This document shows positions 7,701-14,588 of a DNA stretch of 17,548 nucleotides, one piece after another. The position numbers and the translations under genes are program-made. The number at the start of each line of letters is the position of its first letter. The stretch's first letter is position 1. The stretch covers positions 1-17,548 of the forward strand of contig JAWXTU010000046.1 in the NCBI GenBank assembly GCA_044433285.1, written 5' to 3'. The DNA is from Aphodosoma sp044433285. Its GTDB lineage: Bacteria > Bacteroidota > Bacteroidia > Bacteroidales > Paludibacteraceae. A model generated the notes under the pieces. The model was not told the DNA's origin and made no database searches. It saw only the letters and a program-made list of their open reading frames with translations.

Positions 7701-10559
7701 ATGAACTTAAAGAAAACTATTTTATTTATCGCAATTTTGTTGACAACTGCGATAAAGGCGGAAATCCCTGCTGGTTATTATATAAATGCAGATGGCTTAA
7801 AAGGCTATGAACTGCTAGATGCCCTTAACACTATATGCTCTGATGGAGATTTTTTGGCTTATGGTTCTGGTAGTGGATATACTTGGCAAGGATTTTATTA
7901 TACCGACCGCAACGAAGACGGCTCGGTAATTGATATGTACTCTGATAATGTACGATATCAAACTCTATACGAATCGGTAGACGGAATGCACATAGAACAT
8001 TCACTGCCAAAGAGTTGGTGGGGAGGACTAGAGAATTACGCATATCGTGATTTGAATCACCTATTTCCAGCCGATGGCACTACTAATATTACAAAAAGTG
8101 CATTGCCACTCGGTGTGGTTGGTACCGCTACATTGGATAATGGAGTATCAAAAGTGGGCGACAATGTGTTTGCTAACGCTACATCAGATAAATGTTTTGA
8201 ACCAGCAGATGAATACAAAGGTGATTTTGCTCGTGCATATCTCTATATTTCAACTGTTTACAATGAGTTTTCATCGCTTTGGCAATCTACAATGATGGAC
8301 AATAACACCTATCCTGTATGGAACTCGTGGGCGATTGACCTATTATTAACTTGGCACAGAGCCGACCCTGTAAGTCAAAAAGAGCTCGACCGTCAAGAGG
8401 CAGTGTATAATATACAACACAATCGCAATCCTTTTATTGACTATCCAGAACTAGTAGAACATATTTGGGGAACGGCAATGACAACAGGTTTTGAGTTGCC
8501 AGAAGATAATCGTGCATACCTGTCATCTCCGAGCGTATGGGACGAAATTGAAAGTAAAATTGCCCAAGTTGGTACTACTGTACAAGAGAATGTATATATA
8601 AAAGGTGGTAATATAACAGAGAATTTATCTATCTCTTTAAAAAATCAAAATAGCGGTATTTCATTATCACACTCTACAATGACACCCACAGAGGTCTTGA
8701 ATGGTACCGATTTAACTATCACTGTTACATCTAGTTCGCTTGAAACAATTAACGACACTATACTTATCTCGTCAGACGAAATAAGCGAACTAAGTATACC
8801 ATTGAAGGCTAATTTCACTGACCAATTTATGATTACATCATTCGAGGCTATCTCTGCTAATGAGGCTGAAGTGGAATGGGTGGAGATGAATAATGAGACT
8901 AGTTACACAGTGCATCTATCTAAATATCAACACGCAACTGCAACAAATCTAATGTTTGCTGGGTACATTGAGGGGTCATCGTGGAATAAAGCATTTACTA
9001 TCTATAACGGAACAGGGGCTGATGTTGACCTAAAATATTACACCGTTTGTAAACAGAACAACGGAACAGGAAATTTTGGTTCGACTACACCGCTTAGCGG
9101 CACTCTTGCAGCAGGTGATATATATGTAATTGCACATAGTAAAGCATCTGATGATATAATAGAGAAAGCTGACCTAACGATCAGCAGCGACACAGATAAT
9201 GCTGCATCTTTTAATGGCAACGATGCTTTGGCTCTGTATCACAACAGCTTACTGATTGACGTAATTGGTGAGATAGATAATGCGGATAATTGGGGGGAGA
9301 ATATGACTCTAGTGCGCAATAGCGATATTACTACTCCAAATAGCACGTTTGATTGGGAGGAGTGGACGATATTAAGTATAGACGATATATCTCCATTATC
9401 TGGGCACACAATGGACGCTACAGATTTGAGTGAAACAGTAGCTACATACACCTGTAATACAAACAGTTATTCACTTAGTGGCTTATCTCCAGAGGTGAGT
9501 TATCGAGTAACTATCGAGGCTAACACAAGCAACACAAAGAGTGTGAACAGTTGGCAAATAGTGATGCCTAAACTCGCTGACCCAGAGGCATATGATGCAA
9601 CAGAAATATATAACAGTCAATTTACTGCAAATTGGGATATTGTGCCTTATGCTGATGGTTATCTACTGAATGTTTTCGAGCTAGAAGGTACTGGCACTAT
9701 AACTGTAACAGAAGGGTTTGATAATGTGGGTTCTAGCGGCACTCCTCTACCTGATGGCTGGAGCGGAGAGGTAACAGGCACATATACAGCTGCTACATCA
9801 TATGGAGAGGCAACTCCTTCACTAGGTTTAAAAACTGATGGCGACTGGATTCAAACTCCAATGCTAGAAGCTCCTATGTCAAAATTTAGCTTTTTATATA
9901 GATTCCCAAGTAGCGCTACTGGTTCGTATTTTATTGTATACGCTATTGATAATGAATACAATCTAACTCAAATAGATAATATTCCGTATGCAGGAACAAC
10001 TTCTAAATCAACACTTACATATACAGAGACAGAATTAGGTACAAATTGTTACGCTGTAAGAATAGAATATACAAAAGTGACAAGCAACCTAGCAATCGAT
10101 GATGTTACGTATGAATATGGAAAAATGGATAGTATATATGTGCTTCAAAATAGATATACTACAGCAACATCATATGTTGTAGATAATTTAAAACCAGAGA
10201 CTACATATTATTATAATGCATATGCAGTGGCTAGTTATAGTACTAGTGATGAGTCGATAAGTGAAATTTCTAATACAATAGAGGTGGAGACCAATACAAC
10301 AAATGTACCAGAAAACCCAACCAATACAGATAATATATATAGTAGCAATTGTATTGTATACACACAACAAATGAGTGCTATCATTGAAAATATCACTCCA
10401 GAATCTACTATTGATGTTTACGATATTATGGGACGAAAAATTATATCTACTAAGGTATCAGATACTACATACAGCGTAGATTTTAGATTTAACGGTGTGT
10501 ATATCATTACAATAACAGACAGCAACAATAATAGAACGATTAATAAAGTAAGTATTTAG
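7701..10559 (+). CDS. Large secreted endonuclease I with lamin-tail and nested fibronectin III domains, T9SS tail
   Basis: A 952-residue paralogue of the preceding gene. Signal peptide 1-20 (ends IKA). Endonuclease I domain about 21-258: HIEHSLPKSWWGG (97-109) with E99/H100, DLNHLFPADGTTN (117-129) with N129, and the shared segment DPVSQKELDRQEAVYN (222-237). Next is an all-beta module (about 290-371). Then a fibronectin-like half (SFEAISANEAEVEW), a lamin-tail domain (about 414-566, FAGYIEGSSWNKAFTIYNG, DNWGENMTLVRN), and the matching fibronectin half (NSYSLSGLSPEVSYRVTIEA). A further fibronectin half (YNSQFTANWDIVPYADGYLL) is followed by a jelly-roll-like insert (about 668-808) and its closing half (SYVVDNLKPETTYYYNAYAV). 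The C-terminus (VYDIMGRKI, NGVYIITI, INKVSI) is a T9SS type A sorting domain. It ends 11 bp before nspC. Confidence 0.92.
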   Translation: MNLKKTILFIAILLTTAIKAEIPAGYYINADGLKGYELLDALNTICSDGDFLAYGSGSGYTWQGFYYTDRNEDGSVIDMYSDNVRYQTLYESVDGMHIEHSLPKSWWGGLENYAYRDLNHLFPADGTTNITKSALPLGVVGTATLDNGVSKVGDNVFANATSDKCFEPADEYKGDFARAYLYISTVYNEFSSLWQSTMMDNNTYPVWNSWAIDLLLTWHRADPVSQKELDRQEAVYNIQHNRNPFIDYPELVEHIWGTAMTTGFELPEDNRAYLSSPSVWDEIESKIAQVGTTVQENVYIKGGNITENLSISLKNQNSGISLSHSTMTPTEVLNGTDLTITVTSSSLETINDTILISSDEISELSIPLKANFTDQFMITSFEAISANEAEVEWVEMNNETSYTVHLSKYQHATATNLMFAGYIEGSSWNKAFTIYNGTGADVDLKYYTVCKQNNGTGNFGSTTPLSGTLAAGDIYVIAHSKASDDIIEKADLTISSDTDNAASFNGNDALALYHNSLLIDVIGEIDNADNWGENMTLVRNSDITTPNSTFDWEEWTILSIDDISPLSGHTMDATDLSETVATYTCNTNSYSLSGLSPEVSYRVTIEANTSNTKSVNSWQIVMPKLADPEAYDATEIYNSQFTANWDIVPYADGYLLNVFELEGTGTITVTEGFDNVGSSGTPLPDGWSGEVTGTYTAATSYGEATPSLGLKTDGDWIQTPMLEAPMSKFSFLYRFPSSATGSYFIVYAIDNEYNLTQIDNIPYAGTTSKSTLTYTETELGTNCYAVRIEYTKVTSNLAIDDVTYEYGKMDSIYVLQNRYTTATSYVVDNLKPETTYYYNAYAVASYSTSDESISEISNTIEVETNTTNVPENPTNTDNIYSSNCIVYTQQMSAIIENITPESTIDVYDIMGRKIISTKVSDTTYSVDFRFNGVYIITITDSNNNRTINKVSI

Positions 10560-10570
10560 AGCAGAGATAT

Positions 10571-11746
10571 ATGAATTCATTTGAGCATTTCGATTATAAC
10601 AGAGCAGATATAGAATCGCCCTCGTATGTAATAGAAGAGGAGTTGTTGCATAATAATTTGCGACACATTAAAAGAGTTGAAGAGGAGGCAGGCATACAGA
10701 TTATAATGGCATTTAAGTCGTTTGCTATGTGGAAATTGTTTTCAATAACCAGAAACTATATCCCCTACTCTACAGCGAGTTCGCTTGCCGAGGCGCGATT
10801 GGCATATGAAGAGTTAGGCTCTAAGGCTCACACATTTGCACCTATATATAGAGATGATGAGATTGAAGAGATTGCTAGATGTAGTTCGCATATCACATTT
10901 AACTCTTTGGCGCAATTTAATCGTCATCGTCAAACTTGCATTTCGCATAATATCTCTTGCGGAGTGCGTATTAATCCAGAATATTCTGATGTTGAGACTG
11001 ACCTGTATAATCCGTGCGCCCCAGGTTCGCGCTTTGGTATAATACGCGACCAATTGCCTGCGCAGCTGCCAGAAGGAATAGAGGGGCTGCATTTCCATAC
11101 ACTCTGCGAATCAAATTCGTATGACTTAGAGAATACACTCAAAGTGGTAGAGGAGAAATTTGGAACATATTTTTCTCAAATAAAATGGATAAATATGGGC
11201 GGAGGACATTTGATGACTAAGGCAGGATATGATGCCAACCACTTAATCAGCTTGCTGAGAGAGTTTAAATCTCGCTACCCTCACCTGCAAATTATCTTAG
11301 AACCAGGGTCGGCTCACGTATGGCGCACCGGTGTGCTGGTGGCTACCGTGCAAGATATAGTGGAAAACCATGGTATCAGTACAGCAATATTAGATGTATC
11401 ATTTGCCTGCCATATGCCCGATTGTTTAGAGATGCCATATCAACCGAATATTATCGGAGCGACGACTGCGGCAACGGATAGTGCTCACCCAGAGAAAAAT
11501 ATTTTTGCCTACCGAATGGGCGGAAACAGTTGCCTAAGTGGTGATTTTGTGGGTGATTGGTTCTTTGATCATCAACTAGAGATTGGCGAACGAATCGTGT
11601 TTGAAGATATGAATCACTACACCAATGTAAAAACCAATATGTTTAACGGAATAACTCACCCCAGCATATCATTAAGAGATGCTAACGGTGAGATAGTGTT
11701 ATTGAGAAAATACGATTACTGCGATTACAAAAATCGTATGTGTTAG
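10571..11746 (+). CDS. nspC: Carboxynorspermidine decarboxylase
   Basis: A 391-residue PLP-dependent decarboxylase of the alanine racemase-like fold III group. It removes the carboxyl group from carboxy(nor)spermidine, the last step of the polyamine route using carboxynorspermidine synthase. Seen: the PLP lysine motif MAFKSFAMW (K49), FHTLCESNSYD (175-185), the glycine loop NMGGGHLMTKAGYD (208-221), EPGSAHVWRTG (244-254) and the active-site cysteine in GGNSCLSGDFVGDWF (C321). All match NspC rather than lysine or arginine decarboxylases. The gene starts only 11 bp after the preceding endonuclease stop, so it may be cotranscribed with it, although the functions do not obviously connect; the synthase gene is not in the window. 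GAGCAGAGA upstream is at most a weak ribosome site. Confidence 0.95.
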   Translation: MNSFEHFDYNRADIESPSYVIEEELLHNNLRHIKRVEEEAGIQIIMAFKSFAMWKLFSITRNYIPYSTASSLAEARLAYEELGSKAHTFAPIYRDDEIEEIARCSSHITFNSLAQFNRHRQTCISHNISCGVRINPEYSDVETDLYNPCAPGSRFGIIRDQLPAQLPEGIEGLHFHTLCESNSYDLENTLKVVEEKFGTYFSQIKWINMGGGHLMTKAGYDANHLISLLREFKSRYPHLQIILEPGSAHVWRTGVLVATVQDIVENHGISTAILDVSFACHMPDCLEMPYQPNIIGATTAATDSAHPEKNIFAYRMGGNSCLSGDFVGDWFFDHQLEIGERIVFEDMNHYTNVKTNMFNGITHPSISLRDANGEIVLLRKYDYCDYKNRMC

Positions 11747-11751
11747 AGGGA

Positions 11752-11795
11752 TTTCTGAAGTTCTGAAGGTGTTCTGGATAAAAGTTCTTCAGAAA
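11752..11795. terminator. Inverted repeat in the convergent nspC/ftsE gap
   Basis: TTTCTGAAG (11752-11760) and CTTCAGAAA (11787-11795) form a 9-bp perfect inverted repeat with a 26-nt spacer, starting 6 bp after the nspC stop. GTTCTG or GTTCTT recurs four times in and just after the region. No clear T-run follows on either strand, so a bidirectional terminator is only the likeliest role. Confidence 0.45.
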
Positions 11796-11812
11796 AGTTC
11801 TGGAGGTAGTCT

Positions 11813-12481
11813 CTATGGTTCGTTAAGAATCAACTCCCCATCTTTACAAGTGTATGAGGTACCTGGAAATTGTTCTACCAATTGCAAATTGTGTGTTGCC
11901 ATAATTACAGCAGTACCACTTTGCGCAATTGCATGCAAAATCTCCATCAACTCTCGGCTTGTTGTTGGGTCTAGATTTCCAGTTGGCTCATCTGCAATAA
12001 TAAGTTCTGGAGAATTTAGCAGAGCACGTGCAATTACAATACGTTGTTGCTCACCACCAGAGAGTTGGTGGGGCCATTTGTACCCTTTTTTGCTCATACC
12101 AACCGTAGAGAGAACAAGATTTATCTGATCTTCAATATCTTTTTTGCCCTTCCACCCTGTAGCTTTTAATACAAACTTCAGATTATCCTCTACACTTCTA
12201 TCCTTTAAGAGTTTAAAGTCTTGAAAGATAACACCTATTTTACGGCGTAGCAGCGGTATCTGTTTATTTTTAATACTCAACAAATCGTAGTCGAATATAC
12301 GCGCCTCACCTGTATTTACTGGCAATTCGACATACATCGTTCTAAGCAAAGAACTTTTGCCCGACCCAACACTACCACAAAGATAGATAAATTCACCATG
12401 ACTAACAGAAAAATCTACTTGATTAAGCACAACCAACTCCTCTTGAGAGATATCAACCTTACTATATTTTAAAATATCCAT
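11813..12481 (-). CDS. ftsE: FtsE-like cell division ABC ATPase
   Basis: A 222-residue single-domain ABC ATPase. Motifs: Walker A GSVGSGKSS (36-44), Q-loop FQDF (86-89), signature LSGGEQQR (140-147), Walker B LIIADEPTGNLD (160-171) and switch His in ATHN (H197). Length and the sequence around DFKLLKDRSVEDNL resemble FtsE, the cytoplasmic partner of the membrane protein FtsX that controls peptidoglycan hydrolases during division. A related MacB/LolD-type ATPase cannot be fully excluded. No ftsX is present in the window. The gene follows the cyclophilin gene by 29 bp on the same strand with no promoter seen, so the two are probably one transcript. The end is convergent with nspC. Confidence 0.85.
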   Translation of the reverse strand: MDILKYSKVDISQEELVVLNQVDFSVSHGEFIYLCGSVGSGKSSLLRTMYVELPVNTGEARIFDYDLLSIKNKQIPLLRRKIGVIFQDFKLLKDRSVEDNLKFVLKATGWKGKKDIEDQINLVLSTVGMSKKGYKWPHQLSGGEQQRIVIARALLNSPELIIADEPTGNLDPTTSRELMEILHAIAQSGTAVIMATHNLQLVEQFPGTSYTCKDGELILNEP

Positions 12482-12510
12482 ATTTAATGCGTTATTATTT
12501 TTTACTATCT

Positions 12511-13212
12511 TTATTTTTTTACTATCCTCATTCTTAATATCTTAATATCCACTTTTGGACGATCACCCTCTCCTGTAGCGACCTCTGATATTTTTTGCAA
12601 CACATCAAAACCCTCAATAAGTTGTCCGAATACAGTGTATTGTGTATCTAGAAATGGGGTTCCGCCCATAGTTTTATATGTCAAACGCTGTTCATCAGTA
12701 AATCTAAAATTCTCTTTTGATGATAATTTTTTTTGTACATTAAGTTCCACTGCATCAAGCTCAGAATTTGTGTACTGCTTGCCATATACCAGATAAAATT
12801 GACTAGCATTCGACACGTGCTCTGGATTTTGTTCATCACCTTGACGTGCAGCTGCAAGTGCCCCTCTTTTATGATAGCAAGTTGGTAAAGCTATTTCAGC
12901 ATCGAGGTTGTAACCTAAATCGCCAGAGCCTAATCTAAGTTCAGGGTCATTAAGTTTTGAGTATGGATCGCCCCCTTGTATCATAAACTCCTCTATAACT
13001 CTATGGAATAGAGTCTCTTCGTAAAAGCCCTCATTCACTAACTTAATAAAATTATCTCTATGCTGCGGAGTTTCATTATATAGCTCCACCTTCATTTCAC
13101 CCATTGTGGTGTAGATTTTCACCTTTACAGTTTTTACTTTCTTCTCTTTAGCATCTACAGTTGGTATTGCTAAAACAAAGAACGAAATCAATATTAATAA
13201 GCTCTTTTTCAT
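12511..13212 (-). CDS. Exported cyclophilin-type peptidyl-prolyl isomerase
   Basis: A 233-residue protein with an N-terminal signal peptide (1-22, ending VDA, then a lysine-rich start). No lipobox is visible, so it is probably a soluble periplasmic foldase. The cyclophilin domain has the catalytic segment LFHRVIEEFMIQGGDP (68-83; R71 is the expected catalytic arginine), LAAARQG (119-125), ASQFYLVYG (136-144) and TVFGQLIEG (193-201). Between SQFYLVYG and TVFGQLIEG an insertion of about 45 residues (TNSELDAVELNV to GGTPFLDT) lengthens the domain, as I recall in other Bacteroidota periplasmic cyclophilins. A leader palindrome lies 16 nt before the ATG and a TATATTTG box 55 bp before it. It is probably cotranscribed with the downstream ftsE. 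Confidence 0.92.
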   Translation of the reverse strand: MKKSLLILISFFVLAIPTVDAKEKKVKTVKVKIYTTMGEMKVELYNETPQHRDNFIKLVNEGFYEETLFHRVIEEFMIQGGDPYSKLNDPELRLGSGDLGYNLDAEIALPTCYHKRGALAAARQGDEQNPEHVSNASQFYLVYGKQYTNSELDAVELNVQKKLSSKENFRFTDEQRLTYKTMGGTPFLDTQYTVFGQLIEGFDVLQKISEVATGEGDRPKVDIKILRMRIVKK

Positions 13213-13228
13213 ATAGTTAACAACTTAA

Positions 13229-13249
13229 GAGAAGATATAAAAACTCCCC
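13229..13249. repeat. Intergenic palindrome family, copy C (degenerate)
   Basis: Plus strand GAGAAGATATAAAAACTCCCC. The right arm TAAAAACTCCCC is identical to copy A, but the left arm is degraded to GAGA, so only a weak GAG/CTC stem remains. It lies 16 nt before the cyclophilin ATG. Confidence 0.4.
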
Positions 13250-13267
13250 TAATAAAAAATTACAGTG

Positions 13268-13275
13268 CAAATATA
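13268..13275 (-). promoter_or_regulatory. -7 box for the cyclophilin-ftsE unit
   Basis: Minus strand TATATTTG matches TAnnTTTG and lies 22 bp beyond the rpoZ terminator hairpin. The -33 region is a T-rich stretch without TTG. Confidence 0.45.
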
Positions 13276-13296
13276 ATAAAATTCTCTAAAATAAAA

Positions 13297-13333
13297 AAGT
13301 AGATAAAAAGCTATATCAACTTTTCATCTACTT
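13297..13333 (-). terminator. Rho-independent terminator of bamD-rpoZ
   Basis: AAGTAGAT (13297-13304) pairs with ATCTACTT (13326-13333); after one mismatch AAAAG pairs with CTTTT. The loop is 9 nt. On the minus strand the stem lies 44 bp after the rpoZ stop and is followed by TTTTATTTTAG (six consecutive T counting the end of the arm), a typical T-run. Confidence 0.8.
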
Positions 13334-13377
13334 TTATTATAGCTCCATTTCAAAACGAAATTCATTGCAAGATGCAA

Positions 13378-13698
13378 TTAAAGTTTCGCTGGATTTTTAT
13401 GATAAATTGCATCATTTTCAAATTCAGCAACAGCGCGCAAAGTTGGTTTTGGCAATTGCTCGTAATAGCGAGAAATCTCTATTTGCTCGCGATTTTCAAA
13501 CACCTCTTCAAGATTATCAGTAGCTGATGAAAAATCTGCTAATTTTTTATCAAGATCGTGTTTTACTTCAACTGAAATTTGATTAGCACGTTTTGCAATA
13601 ATACGTACAGTTTCGTAAATATTGCCAACTGGCTCACTTAAAGCATTAAGATCACGAGTTACTGTGTTAGTTGGTGCTGTTATTTTCTTTTTACTCAT
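13378..13698 (-). CDS. rpoZ: RNA polymerase omega subunit, Bacteroidota type
   Basis: A 106-residue protein. Segments TNTVTRDL (11-18), NIYETVRIIAKRANQISVEVKHDL (26-49), NLEEVFENREQIEISRYYEQLPKPTL (62-87) and the terminal NPAKL match the omega subunit as found in Bacteroidales, which is longer than the E. coli protein. Omega binds the beta-prime subunit and helps assemble core polymerase. The gene lies 40 bp after bamD on the same strand, the conserved bamD-rpoZ neighbourhood of this phylum, and is followed by a terminator. The 40-bp gap is almost filled by a palindrome ending 15 nt before the ATG, which could affect rpoZ translation separately from bamD. Confidence 0.92.
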   Translation of the reverse strand: MSKKKITAPTNTVTRDLNALSEPVGNIYETVRIIAKRANQISVEVKHDLDKKLADFSSATDNLEEVFENREQIEISRYYEQLPKPTLRAVAEFENDAIYHKNPAKL

Positions 13699-13713
13699 AA
13701 AATTATTTTTTTC

Positions 13714-13734
13714 GGGAAGTTTTTATAAGTCCCC
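13714..13734. repeat. Intergenic palindrome family, copy D (inverted)
   Basis: Minus strand GGGGACTT-A-TAAAAACTTCCC. GGG pairs with CCC, with TT/AA inside. This is the only copy whose ACTT arm comes first in the minus orientation. It fills the bamD-rpoZ gap and ends 15 nt before the rpoZ ATG. Confidence 0.6.
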
Positions 13735-13738
13735 TTTA

Positions 13739-14542
13739 TTATTTCACTATATTCTTTGCCTCTTTCAGGATACGGTTTGCAGCTTTAATGTTTTTTCCAT
13801 CGGAAAACTCATTAGCGTATCTATAATATTCATCAATTACCTCGCTATATCTTTCAACTTTTTTATCATCTATAGAGTTAGATGCTTCATCTGATTTAGA
13901 CTGCAAGATAAGAAACAGTAGGTCATCTCGATATTTAGAGTCTGGATACTCTTTAAGAGTATTTTCTGCTGTCAAAACTGCTGCTTGAAAATTATTGCCA
14001 CCATAAGTACCTAAATTAAAATATAATTTTGCAGCCATCAGCCCTTTATACGCCAATTTATTTTCCATCTCGGCTAAATATCTGTAGCAACTCTCTACTC
14101 TATCACTCGTTGGATAGAGATCAATAAACTCATACAGAGCCACAATAGCTGCATATGTAGAAGATTGATCGAGACGAGGGTCTTGCGAATCTAGATAATA
14201 GCAATATGCCACTTTGAAGCGAGCTTCATCTGCATACTCACCACGTGGGAAACTACGAAGATAAGTTGAGAAGTATTCACTTGCTGCAAAAAAATCGTTC
14301 TGACCCATATATGATTCTGACAAAAGGTATAATAATTCTTCTGCTTTAGGCGTACCACGATAAAACGTTATTATGCTTTCAAACATAGTAGCACTTTTTA
14401 TATATTTTTTTTCTTGAAAAAATATTTTACCTGCCTCAAATTTAACGTCTGGATCTGTTGATTTTTGCAGACGATTAAATTCGCTACACGAGCAAAGAAT
14501 TGCTGATATAGCTACTACAATTAAGAATTTTACTTTAGTCAT
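13739..14542 (-). CDS. bamD: BamD-like outer membrane assembly lipoprotein
   Basis: A 267-residue lipoprotein. The N-terminus MTKVKFLIVVAISAILCSCS is a lipoprotein signal, with Cys19 (LCSC) the likely lipidated residue. The rest is helical TPR-like repeats: KFEAGKIFFQEKKYIKSATMFE (34-55), AEELLYLLSESYMGQNDFFAASEYFSTYLRSFP (67-99), then ARFKVAYCYYLDS and later repeats, the usual outer membrane protein assembly factor BamD pattern. BamD works with BamA at the inner face of the outer membrane to insert beta-barrels. The following rpoZ gene supports the call. A near-perfect promoter sits just 12 bp before the ATG, so the transcript should have almost no 5' leader. Confidence 0.9.
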   Translation of the reverse strand: MTKVKFLIVVAISAILCSCSEFNRLQKSTDPDVKFEAGKIFFQEKKYIKSATMFESIITFYRGTPKAEELLYLLSESYMGQNDFFAASEYFSTYLRSFPRGEYADEARFKVAYCYYLDSQDPRLDQSSTYAAIVALYEFIDLYPTSDRVESCYRYLAEMENKLAYKGLMAAKLYFNLGTYGGNNFQAAVLTAENTLKEYPDSKYRDDLLFLILQSKSDEASNSIDDKKVERYSEVIDEYYRYANEFSDGKNIKAANRILKEAKNIVK

Positions 14543-14553
14543 ATTTCAGTTTG

Positions 14554-14584
14554 CAAAGTTAGCACTATTTTTTTATTCCTGCAA
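14554..14584 (-). promoter_or_regulatory. Promoter of bamD-rpoZ
   Basis: Minus strand TTG (14584-14582), exactly 20 bp, then TAACTTTG (14561-14554). Only 11 bases separate the -7 box from the bamD ATG, which predicts a 5' leader of only a few nucleotides. The upstream box begins 5 bp after the pfp stop codon. Confidence 0.78.
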
Positions 14585-14588
14585 TAGG

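Noticed and set aside
11769..12128. 119-codon plus-strand frame opposite the ftsE gene
   Set aside because: It lies almost entirely antisense to conserved ABC ATPase motifs and has no recognisable protein features.
13622..13894. 90-codon plus-strand frame with hydrophobic stretches
   Set aside because: It overlaps the 5' part of rpoZ and the 3' part of bamD in antisense; the hydrophobicity comes from reading A-rich coding DNA backwards.
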